The notes beneath the pieces were generated by a model. It made no database searches. It saw only the letters and a program-made list of their open reading frames with translations, and was not told the origin of the DNA. A stretch of 64,000 nucleotides of DNA, taken from NCBI GenBank assembly GCA_900491605.1, contig UESW01004416.1, positions 446,860 through 510,859 on the forward strand, written 5' to 3'. A program made the translations under genes and the position numbers. The stretch's first letter is position 1, and every line of letters starts with the position of its first letter. The stretch is from Calamus simplicifolius. Taxonomy: Eukaryota > Streptophyta > Magnoliopsida > Arecales > Arecaceae. Below are positions 23,619 through 36,003 of this stretch, in pieces.

Positions 23619-26600
23619 TGGGTGTGTAATGCAATTGTCTTTTGGTACATACTTCTTTATTGAAAATACAGTGGTTATTCACCACCAATCAGGTCAGCAC
23701 TAAGAGGCACCAACCAGCTGGGCTGACAGCTAATGAAAGGATCAGGCAATTATTTTCAAAGACTAGTCCCAAGTCTTGTAGATGTCAGAATAGCCAAGCT
23801 CTTTTAGAGGGTCGTCAAGCCTCTAATTGATATAAATGTTAAAGTAAACCAAGGTCCTTTAAACTGTCTACCATCATCACAACTACTAGACTTGTCAATC
23901 TTTTCTAAAACAGTGTCTCTATGCTATCAATGAATTTTAACAAAATGTCAAAGAATAGAATCTACCTGGTTAATGAAAATAACGAGGGTTTGCGATCGGT
24001 TCAGTGAGTGCTGAATTTTTCTAAGGGCTTGCATCATCACCCGTGATTGCACTTCTTGAGAATTGATATCTATCAAGCCATCAAGTTCGCATTGGGGAAC
24101 AAGGGCTGCCACCTATCATGTATACAGGGCAATTTGAGTAATTCTATGAATTTGAACACAAAAATAAAGAAAATGATCACTGTACACTGCTAAACAAGGA
24201 TAGATAGTGTCTTTCATACCGATATATTCTAGCCACAAAATCTATAGCCATGTTTTGATGGCATGATATTTCAAATGTACACGCTAGTTGGCAAATGATT
24301 AATATTGAAACATGGAGCAGAATATGGCACCTAGTTACATGTTTGCACATGGGAACATGCAAATATAAGCATATATACAAGTAAATATGCAACTCCCACA
24401 TCAAAACATCTTCCTTTTCTCACTCCAGGTTTTAAATAATAAACTCAAATCTGACAGCAACTGATATGGAAACAGGATCAAGCTAACACAGATGCAATTT
24501 AAGATGCAGATGGGAATATGGCTCAATATTAAATCTTGAAATCTTGAACATCCAGTTACAACTTTGGGGAAAAAATTGTAGGCATTAGAAAGATTGCAGG
24601 AAGGCGTCATTTTATCTACAATTAAGTCGATATCAAGGCTTTGCAAATAGTTTCCTCATAGCCTTTTCATTTTGAGATATCACTTCAATCAGTTCAGAAT
24701 TAGTTGATGTCTGAGTTTGGACTTTATGGATTAAATAGTAAATGAACTTCCAAAAGAGAGAAATAAGAGGAAAAAGAACATTAAGGAGAAAATTAAAATT
24801 TGGCCAGATGATGCAGGTAAATCTTATTCTTGAACAAGTTAATGAACATTAAATGAACATCCAGCAAGGCAATTTTGAGCAAGATGAAATGTCCCCATTT
24901 TCTTGTTTGCTGAACACCTAGATACTAATTTTTCATATAACTATCAGGATAATACTAAAGAGATGAGCTCAGAGCAAAACGCTTGCACTTCATGCCTTCA
25001 TGCAAGGATATCAATCAAATTGGAAATTAAATCAAATAACCCATAGCTCTTTACATTGGCAAAATTTTATGGTCTTTTGAGCTTTTTTGATTGCTTTGTC
25101 TTCCTTGTTATCTAAGCTATATCAAATCATATTCACAATAAATACATCTTCGTAATTTTGCACCTTAAGTTTTGCACCATAATCAAGTTGTCAAGTCTAA
25201 TAAAAAAAATACATATCAAATAATTTCATGATAGTGATTCAAGCAAAGATTATATTCACTAAATATCAAAATTTTACTGCTCACAATCACAACAGAAAAA
25301 CAAGGTGCTACAGATATAATAAATAAAAAGAAAAAGAAAAAGAAATCCCTCGAGTTAATGGATCTCAAGATAAATGGAAAAACATCTATCTATAGAAAAG
25401 CAGAATCCTATGATTACTTACACTATCCACAACAACAACATCAACTGATCCACAATTAACTAAAGTATTCACTATGCTCAAGGAATTTTCAGCACAACTA
25501 GGACGTGCAATAAGGAGATTTTCTGTGTTTACACCCATTGCTTCTACAAGAGATGGATCCAAAGCATTCTCTACATCAAGATAAGCACAATGTCCTGCAA
25601 AGGAGACAATTTTACAATTATACATGGAATCAAAGCAGCCATCTGTGATGAGATATGTCATGGCAGAAAGCAGAGCACAAACAGTTTCAAGAGGAAAGAA
25701 ATGTAGGTGCAAAGCCCAGAAAAAGGCATAGAAAAATAATATGCATAATGGAATTATAGAAAGAAGTCATCAAAACATATTATCAATGAAACTAAATGTG
25801 ATGACCAATTTTGAGGATTTAATCACATTGAAAGATGAAACTGACAATCCAGTTCTAGCTAAACAAATTTAAGTATTAAAATATTTGGCCCCAGACAAAA
25901 TTTTTCATATCTGATTCCTACAGATTTCTCTTAAAAAATTGCAATTCACTGTTATTAAATAAAGAATTCCTATGAGAACCATTTATGCAATTCAAATATA
26001 CAGAGTAAAACTAAAATATATCATAGCACATAAATTTTAGCATGTTAACAAAATTTATAAGCAATCTATAGCCAAGGAAGACCATGATGGAAATACAGAA
26101 ATTACTGTGGGCATGTCTATTCCTCAAGGGATTGGCCTTGGCACAAATGGCAAAATAGGATGCATAATATTGAATCTGCTTAACCTTTTATCAATTGAAA
26201 AGACCTGCTGCTTATGATTATTTATATGTTTAGTAGAAAATTAAGCTAAATGATGTTGCAAGATTATCAGAATCAGCTTCTTTCCTTGAATAAGACTCAT
26301 AAGAAACAAGGCTTGTGTATGACAAACACAGACAAATTGACAACACAAACGTAAGAAAAGATTTTTCTCGTGTGATGTTCTCTCACCACAGCTAATGCTG
26401 TCAAATTTAGAAAAAAGGTAAAACATATACAAGCATAAAATTCACGTTAAATGATGGAAGGCAAAAATTTCACCAGATGAAAATCATTAAAGAATTAAAA
26501 CATGAGAATTTGAGCTTCTTTAACAATATCATTCACATTGAAGGCCTTAATTACAACCCATAAATCAACAGTTTCAATTATTCATGTGAAGATCCACAAG

Positions 26601-29131
26601 GACACCAATAATTCATAGCAGAGTAGCACTAACTCATCAATTTGATAATAAGAAAATTAGTACAGAGAAAAAAACCTCCATGCTTTTGAGCTTCCTTCAC
26701 AATATGAAGGGCAAGTGTTGTTTTTCCAGATGCCTCTCTTCCATAAATTTCAACCATTCTCCCCTGCACTACAAACTTAAATTCATAAATTTCGAATCTA
26801 TGAAGCTTGTTACTTTGTTACACCACATTAACACAAATTCAAGAGAGATAGCTCCATAAATTTAAGAAGTGGTTCCAGGTATTGCAAGATCACAAAAGAA
26901 GGTCGAAGCAGATGAAATTAACAGCATCTGATCATCATATATGATAAAAGGCATCAATCTGCTAAAATAATCAAAAAAATCTGGCACTAGTTGACAGCAG
27001 CAAAAAAAAAAAGCAAAAATAATTATACACAAGCAGTGGATGACAAAGAAAGTAATTGACGAAACACCTTTCCTTCGGTTAAAAAAATATTGGAGCACCT
27101 AAAGCATTTACGTGGATCAATTTTAGCATTCTTTAAACCTTTGAAAACTCAAACAATCTACATCAAACTGGTGTTATACATGCTACTGGTTAGTCATGCC
27201 TAATATATGAATATAAAAGGTAAGCTGTGCATCAGCAGAATATGAGGGATAAGGATAAAAAAATGTGCAAAAAATGACCCAAGTGTATCAGAAACACGGA
27301 TACAGGATAAAGCTATGGAAGACCATTCAAGATGGAATGGCCATTCCCAATGGAAACCAGTGATTGCTTTACCAAGTAACACAGCATCCATATAGATGAT
27401 ATTAAGAAGAAAAAAAAATCTAGGTGGATGATGAGAAAGAGATAAGTAAATTATCATTAAGATCAGACAAGCATCTGAACTCAAAGAAAGCAATAAGGTT
27501 CTGTGGTACATCTATTGACAGCAATAAAATAGGATATATTAATAAAAAGAAGTTTAATCAAGAATAGATTTTCTTTGCAACAAGACAAACCTACTAGACA
27601 GAAAATGTGTACTTGCTTAAAATGAACTAATAGCTTTCCATATTAGTGCACATGATAAAAGCTATCTTAACACATTAATAACAAAACAAGATAGATGTGC
27701 TGTAAATCAATAAAAGAAAGATTTCATTATTTTCATGCACATACTGCAAACATTATCACCTTTGGCAGTCCTCCAATCCCAAGAGCCAAATCAAGCTTCA
27801 AGGAGCCCGTAGAGATCACAGGTGTGTGCCTCACATTAAAGAACCGTCCCAAAGATAAATTCGAATCTACATCAAAATCAGCTGCAAGCTGAGAGAGAGC
27901 ATGATTAAGTGTCGAGTCTTTCTCAGTCACTTTTCCATCATCGAAAGGCTGGTCTCTTTCATATTCCAATAGCGTCTCAACTGAAAATTAGAAATTTTAT
28001 CGAGTAACATGTAATGCAATGATGAATACCAATCTCATGGGTTATTTCATCAAATAAGTGTAAAAGGATTTACATATTAGAACAACACCCTCTATATTAT
28101 GTCTAACAAATATACACATGTATAACAAAATTAGACACAATTAACATGAAACAGCCATTTGTAAAATTAAATGATTGGTTGCGATAAAGAAACTAAGTGC
28201 CAAATTGATTAAGTCTCCATTGTAACAGTAGCTTATGGTTAGTATTAACAAACAAAAAGTGAGTGAAACTAGTACTAAATGTGCTAGTCAGTAGAATGAA
28301 ATAAAGTAAATTTTTCCATCAACCCCACTCAAGTTGCAAAATATTGGTAATACTTAAAAAGAAACATGCAATTGAAAACATGCCCTTGAAACAAGGACAC
28401 ATCATTCAAGTGATTTACCATGCATTAATGCAGCAAGTTCAACAATGATAATATCTCAATTCACAGTGTCTCATATTTGGTGTTCAGTTTGCACCACGAT
28501 AACCATCTTTTACAAATGTAGCATCTAAAACCTTCCTCCCAACAACATTCAGTTCAATGATGCAAGCAATCAAGTCATGGCATGTCACCATTTACACACA
28601 CCTAGAGAGATGATAAATGAGGTATTTCAACAGTTCTTTCCAGTTTTGTTATGTTTCCTTTGCCTCCTGACCATCGCTTTGAATCTAACCAGTGATACAG
28701 GTGGAGAGTGCACGCGTCCAATGTTGTAAAACAAAATAAACTTTGCATGGAGAATTACAGCAAAGGATGGAATCAATACTATTCCCTTGCATTTATAGCA
28801 TCAAGGATAGCTTATATTTGAACTGTTAATTCTCAAAATAGCAAAAGACACTAAGGATTCTAAGATCTCCAAATGACAGACTAGTTTAAATCAATCTAAA
28901 AACACAGTTTGCTACATATAAGAATCCTAGACAAGAGCCTACCAATCAAATAGCAGATATACCACAAAGAACTGAAGCAAGGTACACTGAATCATGTAGA
29001 AGTACTAAATCAGCAGCTTACCAGTGGTTCAGGCTGGTATACCCTTTTTTCTCTTTTTTTTTATAGTTTCTCAATTTATTTTCTTTTTTCATGTGGTGTA
29101 CGAGACTGCAATCCTCCCATGAACTTCCATC

Positions 29132-29162
<31 letters not shown>

Positions 29163-32100
29163 ATATTTGCATTCAGAATTATTTAAATAAATGTCATAAA
29201 CATTTTCTTTATATTTACTTAAGATTTCTTATATAAATAAAGAAATACCCCATTTGTATTCATCAAAAATATCAAAAAAATCAAATTTCTTAAGAAAAGA
29301 AAGTCAACTCTCCCTCTCAAGAACAAATTCAAAGAATTCCAAGTAATTTTGGTTTAGCAAATATCAAGTTAGCATCCTTCCACTCTAGATAAAAAAATCT
29401 AAAAATTAATTTAACTTAGAAATGGTAAGAAAATAAAATATTTTAAAAAAATTATCTTAAAATATAATTTATAAAGCTTTGGTCAATACTTAGCCAAACC
29501 TACAAAGTTTATAAACTTAAACAAAATCATAGTAACAATGAACCTCACGCTAACCTATTCTAACTTGATCCATAACTTATTAAAATAATTAAACCAAACT
29601 TTTGATAAAATTCTATGGCCAAAATGTGTTTCTTAGGGTTCAAACAATAATGTATCATTATACCAAGGATCAGGATGTTACATCCTCAACCCATTAAGAA
29701 AAACACTCTAACCTCTGATCTAGTAGCACGTAATAGTTTAGTCTCTAAGAAATATGTCTTAACATTAAGATTTTATGGTAGATTTAATTTTAGTGCTTTG
29801 ATGAGCTATAAATCAAGTCAGCACAAGTCAGTATGAGATTATTATGATCTTATCTAAATCCAAAAACCCTATAAGTTTGATCAAATATAGACCAAAGACT
29901 TACAAATTATATTTTAAAATAATTTTTTGATATTTTATTTTCTCATCTTTTCTAAGTTAAATTGGTTTTTTGATATTTTTATTCAGAATGGAAGTACCCT
30001 AAGTTAATATGTGCTAAACTAGGATTTCTTGAAATTATCTAAATTTGGATAGTTGACTTTTTATTTTTAAGAAAATTGATTTTTTTAATATTTCTATTAA
30101 ATTCAAAGAGAGTATTTTCCTTATTTGCATGAAAAGCTTAAGTAAACAGAGCTTAAATGATTTTAAATGTAAATAAGAGAAGAGAAAGAATGAGAGATCA
30201 CGAGAGGCTCTTAGTCTCTCTCTATTTAAGTGAGCTCAGACCCACATCCCACCCAGTCCACCTCCTAAGCCATCCCACACTCAAACCAAATGGTTCAAAC
30301 AGGTTCAGACTGGTTTGCACCTAGAACCAAACCAAAAAGAGTTTCTGTAATGGTCTTTGGCTGATTTAGTTCAATTCTGTATTCCTTGGACTGAAGGAAA
30401 AAGAGATTTAAACAGTGCTGAACAGAAAAGGGGCAAAAATCAAAGGTTTCTAGTTCACTAAAACAATAGAAGTAGAAGGAGATGGCAAAAGGTATAAACA
30501 TAAGAGTGGTTAGATGAGAAGGATATGATGATAACTAAAGAGAGATCAAGAGCAAAAAAAGAAAAAAGAAAAAAAAAAATGAATGAAGGACCTTAACATT
30601 CCAAGGGAAGAATGCCCATCTACCAGTGCTTCATGTTGATGCACCTTGCGGAGAAGAAAAGGGGGGTATAACTGTAAAGAACGTTCACAAGAAAACTGTA
30701 AAGAAGGTTCACAACAAATCAGAGAATTTTAATGATCAGATATTTAGCTTGCTATCCAGTTCCGGAAACAGAACAACAGAGAAAATTTTTGACCATCATG
30801 ATGAAACAGGAAATCAAATAGAGCTGCCCTAGTGTTCACATAATGGGGAGAAAAACTCAAAAATATATTCTATGGGTTCTAAAGGTTAAAGAATCTTAGG
30901 AAAAGGTAAGGACAGCAAAATCAGATAGCCATAATAAGAAATCAAAACTAAACCTTTATAGAATATCGAAAAGATCAAATAAGATCAATTTTCAGATCGA
31001 ACTGGAACTATGTTAAGAGACATGATTGCAGTAATAAGTTTTGCATTACAGCAGATACAATGAAAAATGATTGTAGGTTGAGGAGGAAAAGACAGAAGAT
31101 GAGAACAAAGTTCAAAGAGTAAAAGGATGAAGAAGGGCTGGACCCAGCCTGAACTTCTTTGTTCTTATTCTCAAAAGTAAACTGCACATGTTAATCTTCA
31201 ACCAGCAAATTAGGTTCTTTATAGACTCTTCAACCCCTACCACTTCCTAATTTGTGTCTCGCAAGGTCTCATGATGGATAAGCAATAGACTTTCTACATG
31301 GAGGGAATAAAATCCCCATTCTGAACCCTACAATCAGCAGGCCTATATCAGCAGGTTTGGTTCATTTTTAAATAAATACCATGTAACTCTTTGGTAGATG
31401 AATTGTTATGTGAGGACATATTGACCATGAGCAACAGTGAGAAAATTGTAGAAGTCAATTCTGTGATACAAAATAAGAATCCTACTTCCAAATCATTAAA
31501 AAGATAAAAATAGCCTTCTTCTAGAAGTGTAGCAAATATTTTTGCCAAACATGGAAAGAAAAGCCATGAACATTTTTTCTTCAAACTTTCCAAAATTAGT
31601 TTTGTAATTCCTTTGACAAATGTCAATTTCCAAATGCAGGAGGAAAATATGTAACTGAGATAGTAGACACTCAAGTTACAAATACCCAGTTGCCTAGAAG
31701 TAAACCACTAACATAACCTACATTTCTTATTCTCATTCCAAGAACTTTATTAAGCTTAGATGATGTCCGACCATTTATAAACTTTACAAACAAGTGATAG
31801 AAGCAAGCCTAGCTTAAGTTAAATCGTGGTCCATGTATAAATTCCTAAACCTTAGTTTTGAATTACAGAGTCTTTTCGGGTCCTAAGAAAAACCCTCAAA
31901 AAAACTCTCTCAGCATCTAAATTAAATGCATTCATGGTGGCTAATCTGTTCACAACTTACTCCATCTGCCAAAAAGACCTATATATAACATTTGATACTT
32001 CTAGAAGTAACCATGTATTCTTTTTTCCTCTTTCTTCTTGGCTTATTTTTAATTGATCAATCAGAATAAAGTGAGGAAAAATTGGGGAAAAAGAACCAGC

Positions 32101-33082
32101 ATATACAATTTGCAGTTTACACTTTACATCAAGTAAATATCATTATATATATGATGATAACGTAATATAAGCATTGATTCAAGATTGAAAACAAGCTTCA
32201 CCATCATTTGCTTTCATATCTAATTTAAAATTTCCAAAAATTATTTCATATAGCTAAGAATGGAATAGACAGGCATCAAATCAAAGAACCATGAGAAAAA
32301 AGATACAGTCCATCATACAGTGTCCAGTAAAAAAGCTCTACATGTAATTATTAAAAACATTTTATAAAATAAAAGATGATATAGAGATCTAAAGACAAAG
32401 AGAGAATTATACCTGTTGATGAAAGGAAACGTCCCTTTCTTCCAGAGAAAGATAAAATCCGGCTTTCTCCATTCTATTAAGGAAAAAAGAAAATCAATAA
32501 AAATCATAGTTTAAAACATTTGGAAGTGAAATTTTCACAGTCCAGTCCAAAGTATGCAAATAAATGTAGCCACGCCCTCACTAGCCAAACGATAATTAAC
32601 GCCTCGCGTAGGCCAAAAACTTTTACAATCACATCCAACTATGCATATAAGTATAACCAACCTCCAAATCATAACAAGAATCAATCTAAAATGGAAAAAT
32701 GAGCAAAATCACAGTGTTCGACCTTTTGTTATAACCCAAGATCACTAATCAAACACACCGGCACAATTCGAGCACAAATATCCTAATCTCCGTCAAGTTA
32801 AAACTTTGTTCTAGCAAATCCTAGAATTCTATTCTCGATGAAGAAAAAACAAGATATTTTTTTTGCAAGATAAACATGGAAGACTGTCACTGCTCCATAA
32901 GATAATACTCGAAGTAGAGAAGATACTGTTCGAGTTTAAAAATCCGCTTGCATCGAGACAAAGTAAAGCACCTGGAGAAGAGAGCAGAGAGGAGAGGGAC
33001 CACCCGAGGGCCGCCCTCCAGCACCGGCGGAGCGAATCGCCCGCAGAAGAGAGGAGAGCGAGAGAGGCCTCAGGGCTCTCAT
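17453..33082 (-). CDS. RECA3: RecA homologue, mitochondrial RECA3-like recombinase, 8 exons
   Basis: Bacterial-type RecA of 407 residues that would bind single-stranded DNA and drive strand exchange. Exons: 33082-32972, 32473-32413, 27980-27760, 26763-26676, 25594-25422, 24112-23966, 18631-18497, 17740-17453. All junctions are GT-AG and phases match. Residues 1-57 are rich in Arg, Ser and Leu with few acids, fitting an organellar transit peptide. Walker A GREASGKTT is at about 139-147 and Walker B VDVVVVDS at about 211-218; the L2-type loop VTCGGNALKFYAAIRM is in exon 7. The core CAYLDVENALDPSL and the C-terminus RNQLF with no acidic tail match plant RECA3 better than RECA1 or RECA2 (family knowledge). 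In plants RECA3 limits illegitimate mitochondrial recombination. Introns of up to 5.3 kb inflate the gene to 15.6 kb. Confidence 0.92.
17741..18496 (-). other. RECA3 intron 7
   Basis: 756 bp, very AT-rich (about 17930-18420), with no recognised element. Confidence 0.8.
18497..18631 (-). CDS. RECA3: RECA3 exon 7 (loop 2)
   Basis: 45 codons containing EVTCGGNALKFYAAIRMRI, the DNA-binding loop-2 region. It lies 5.3 kb from exon 6. Confidence 0.9.
18949..19261 (+). mobile_element. RTE LINE, 5'-truncated, with target duplications
   Basis: The 288-bp insert (18961-19248) matches the RTE 3' untranslated region seen in reverse at 43199-43527: shared AAGGAGAAGGGTTGTGTTA, AAACTTCATCAGATCCCCT, GTTGGGAAAAGGCTTAG and a TTGAG-repeat tail. 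The flanks CTTTCCTAGATA (18949-18960) and CTTTTCCTAGATA (19249-19261) are target duplications. Confidence 0.8.
19629..19659. repeat. Poly-C followed by poly-A
   Basis: About 15 C then 16 A. The exact length is likely unreliable in any assembly. Confidence 0.9.
23558..23614. repeat. (CT)n microsatellite
   Basis: About 28 uninterrupted CT units in RECA3 intron 6. Confidence 0.95.
23966..24112 (-). CDS. RECA3: RECA3 exon 6
   Basis: 49 codons from VAALVPQCELD to TLVIFINQ. The stretch QCELDGLIDINSQEVQSRVM replaces the usual bacterial loop-1 sequence, as in other RECA3 proteins. Confidence 0.9.
24113..25421 (-). other. RECA3 intron 5
   Basis: 1.3 kb, AT-rich, no recognised element. Confidence 0.8.
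25422..25594 (-). CDS. RECA3: RECA3 exon 5 (Walker B)
   Basis: Begins GHCAYLDVENALDPSL and ends SVDVVVVDS, the Walker B strand. The donor is GATAGT|GTAAGT. Confidence 0.92.
25595..26675 (-). other. RECA3 intron 4
   Basis: 1.08 kb, AT-rich, no recognised element. Confidence 0.8.
26676..26763 (-). CDS. RECA3: RECA3 exon 4 (Walker A)
   Basis: Carries GRMVEIYGREASGKTT, the ATP-binding P-loop with Lys and Thr intact. Confidence 0.92.
26764..27759 (-). other. RECA3 intron 3
   Basis: About 1 kb, no recognised element. Confidence 0.8.
27760..27980 (-). CDS. RECA3: RECA3 exon 3 (RecA N-terminal domain)
   Basis: Encodes the RecA N-terminal helix region ending VISTGSLKLDLALGIGGLPK, the conserved lead-in to the Walker A strand. 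Confidence 0.92.
27981..32412 (-). other. RECA3 intron 2
   Basis: 4.4-kb intron. It contains the long inverted repeat at 29131-30215 and little else that is recognisable. Sequence on both sides is AT-rich without coding similarity. Confidence 0.8.
29131..30215. repeat. Long imperfect inverted repeat (foldback/hairpin) in RECA3 intron 2
   Basis: The left arm (about 29131-29570) is the diverged reverse complement of the right arm (about 29810-30215), with a loop of about 240 bp. Paired landmarks: TTTACTTAAG near 29213 with CTTAAGTAAA near 30137; AAAGTCAACT near 29299 with AGTTGACTTT near 30050; AATTTAACTTAG near 29407 with CTAAGTTAAATT near 29951; TTTGGTC near 29478 with GACCAAA near 29890. 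The arms look 75-80% matched by eye. Could be a foldback or long-TIR (Mutator-like) non-autonomous transposon; no transposase is present. Confidence 0.8.
32413..32473 (-). CDS. RECA3: RECA3 exon 2
   Basis: 61 bases reading NGESRILSFSGRKGRFLSST, a continuation of the basic targeting region. Acceptor TTAATAG, donor ACAG|GTAT. Confidence 0.8.
32474..32971 (-). other. RECA3 intron 1
   Basis: 498 bp, GT-AG, no recognised element. Confidence 0.75.
32972..33082 (-). CDS. RECA3: RECA3 exon 1 (transit peptide)
   Basis: 37 codons starting MRALRPLSLSSLLRAIRSAG, with basic and hydroxylated residues and no acids. The ATG at 33082 is the first in frame. The donor is CTCCAG|GTGC. Confidence 0.8.
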
Positions 33083-35562
33083 GGCGGAGGGTTTTGATTT
33101 CCCTCCCTTTGGGGGTGAGAGAAGGGTTTCAGTGCTTTAATTTTTAGCCGCAGGCGCGGCACCGGAATTCGCCTCACAATGAGGGCCCACAATAGACCCC
33201 CAAATTTAGACCCGATTCAAAAATTATATTCAACTTAAAAATCCAAGCTAACCTGGCTCAAAAATCTAAATTATATTTTTACTCATTTATTAAATAAAAT
33301 AGTATTTAATATTTATATTTCTTTATTTATTTTAATAGTTTGCTGTCAAATATGTGTATAAATATTAAAAATTATAATTTATAAACTTAAAAATGATCAA
33401 TTGCTTAAATAAAATTAATGTTTTTAAATAAAAATTTAAGTTTGACTTGCTCTTTTAAATTTTATTTAATTTTTTAAATAGTTTTATATTAAATTAATAA
33501 TTATTAAATTTTAAATATAAAATAATAGTTAAGTGTTTAACTCAAATACAAACTTGATCCAACCTGTTATTTGCCTCAATTCAAATATTTTAAGTTTAAT
33601 CCCGATCACACTTGATTCTAATCTAACTCGTATGAATGGTTGAGTCTAAAACCCTTTTTATGAATCCAACTTGACTCAATTCAACCAGTAAATAAGTTGG
33701 ATTTATGTTCAAAAATATGATCTTAATATAAAGTCATGTTGAGCCAAGATCAAATATGCTCAATCCAACCTAACCCATTTGCACAAACTCCTAGACTTCA
33801 AATGGAGACATTAGATTAGGCTTGGACTAATCACACCAACAATGCATAAATTGGCTCCATGCCCAAACCATGCTTTAAATTCCAAAAGAACATACTCAAG
33901 TCTTGAAACTGGAAGGCTTTGAAGTCCTTTCAATGGGAGACTAATGACAAAATTTTATAGATAAGAAATTTATGTCATTTGATCATGGCATATTTATGTA
34001 GAATACCTAATTATAGGCATCAATATGTTTGGAAAATCTCTCAAGCATGCATCAAACGCAAATTGCACGGATCTATGATTAGATTCAAAAATTTGGATTG
34101 CATAACCAGCAAGTTGGATTTAATGCACGATAAAACCTTAATAGACATATTTTAGAACCAAATACAAGATTCATAGCTAATTGTGATCGGTCAGCCAAGA
34201 TGGACCCTAATGCTAATCGGAGCTAACCATGGCTAATTGAATCCTTAGTAGCAAGGTAGGTTACAATTGCTGCACACCACTCATAATGAAAATCATATGC
34301 AATATGTACTATATCCATAATTCCATGCACACATATATAATCTATTTTTAAAAAAATTATTATATTCATAATATTATGGTCTTCCTAGCGTCCATGTGTA
34401 ATACCATATCCTAAATTATATCTATGGTTATTTGTAGTACCTTATGATTGTCAATTCGATACCACATATAATAAATAATTCTAACCGATCTCATCTAGGG
34501 CCTTTTTTTTTTTTTTTTTTTGGAGCTGTTGATAATAGAGCTTTTAAAAGTAGAGCCTTCAAAAATAAATTTTATTTGCTATTTGATAATATATTTTTAA
34601 AATACTATGAAACTTTAACATATGTTTGGTAAATAAACTAAAAATGTATTTTGGGAATAAAAATAATAAAAGACATTGCATAATACTTTCAACCATTTGA
34701 CCTATTAAAAATTCTTATTATAAATTATTTAATAATATTAAAAATAATCATTGTATAGTATTATAATAGAGTATAAGAAAATATAGTAATAATCCAATAT
34801 AATAATGATTATAATATAAAATTATTATAATATTATCTACTATTATTTAATAATTATATTATTAATCGATACCACATATTAATGAATAATTCTAACCGAT
34901 CTCATCTAGGGCCTTTTTTGGTGGAGTTGTTGATAATAGAGCTTTGAAAAATAGAGCCTTTAGAAAAAAATTATTTGCTATTTGGTAATAATATTTTTAA
35001 AATATTATGAGACTTTAACATATGTTTGGTAAATAAACTAAGAAAGGACTTTGGAAATAAAAATAATAAAAGGCATTGCATAATACTTTCAACCATTTGA
35101 CCTATTAAAAATTATTATTATAAATTATTTAATAATATTATAATAGTATCATATTATAATAATATTAAAATATATCATTGTATAGTATAAAGAAAATGTA
35201 ATAACAATTATAATGTAAAATTATTATAATATATTATTACTATTTTTAATAATTATATTATAATATTATTAAAATTATGATTATTATTTAATAATTATAA
35301 TAATAATAAAATATATCGTAGTATAGTATCATAATATAGTATAAGAAAATATAGTAATATATATATTAACAATTATAATGTAAAATTACTATATATATAT
35401 TATTAATAATATACCATCATTACTTAATAATATAATATCATAATATTGTCATATATTATTATGGTGATATTATAAAAATATAATATTATGTAGTACACTA
35501 ATATTATATTTACCAGTTTTCTAAGCACTTATGCTTATGGTGCTACTTGGCAGGCCGCTTTA
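33083..35562. other. Intergenic upstream of RECA3, AT-rich with a segmental duplication
   Basis: 33083-33200 is GC-rich and probably promoter/5' leader of RECA3. 33200-34440 has no recognised gene. 34457-35150 holds a diverged direct duplication (separate entry). 35150-35520 is almost pure A/T with short inverted stretches. Confidence 0.55.
34457..35150. repeat. Diverged direct duplication, unit about 410 bp
   Basis: 34457-34750 and 34866-35150 share TCGATACCACATAT, TCTAACCGATCTCATCTAGG, GACTTTAACATATGTTTGGT and TTTCAACCATTTGACCTATT in the same order. Possibly two fragments of one transposon; no terminal repeats can be fixed. Confidence 0.7.
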
Positions 35563-36000
35563 GGTAGTGTTTGATTCATAAAAAGCTATCTCTGGATAAG
35601 TGTATAGATAGCATTTATCCAGGGAATAGCTCAAAGGATAACCATCTTTTTTAAATAATAGCTTTGCCATCAAGGGATAACTCTAGTTATTCCTGATGTC
35701 AATAGGGAAAGCAACACGACTACTTGAGTAGTTATCCCCTTTGGTTAAACTTTTTCAGAATTATCCCCTTTATGTTGAGGGGATAAGCACCTTTTTAAAA
35801 TTACCACTCTGCCATCAAGAGATAACTTTAGTTATTCCTGGGTTCCCTAGGGAATAAGTTCAAGGGATAACCCATGGTTAAACATGGGTTATCCCCTCTG
35901 GTTAAACTTTTTCAGCACTATCCCATGTAGCTATAGCATTTGGGGATAAGAAGGAATATTTAGGGGATATCCCCTCTTATCCACCATATCAAACACACCC
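35563..36000. mobile_element. MITE-like element A
   Basis: Starts GGTAGTGTTTGAT and ends ATCAAACACACCC, giving 13-bp terminal inverted repeats with 2 mismatches, 438 bp in all. Flanking triplets are TTA and ATA, compatible with a degraded 3-bp target site of PIF/Harbinger MITEs (inference). Internally, GGTTAAACTTTTTCAG occurs twice. Confidence 0.55.
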
Positions 36001-36003
36001 ATA

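Larger units (their letters stand above)
18632..23965 (-). other. RECA3 intron 6
   Basis: 5.3-kb intron. Contents: a plus-strand RTE 3' fragment with target duplications (18949-19261), a C/A homopolymer junction (19629-19659), a GTAC-rich stretch with a degenerate repeated look (about 21300-21500), and a CT microsatellite (23558-23614). The rest shows no coding similarity. Confidence 0.75.
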
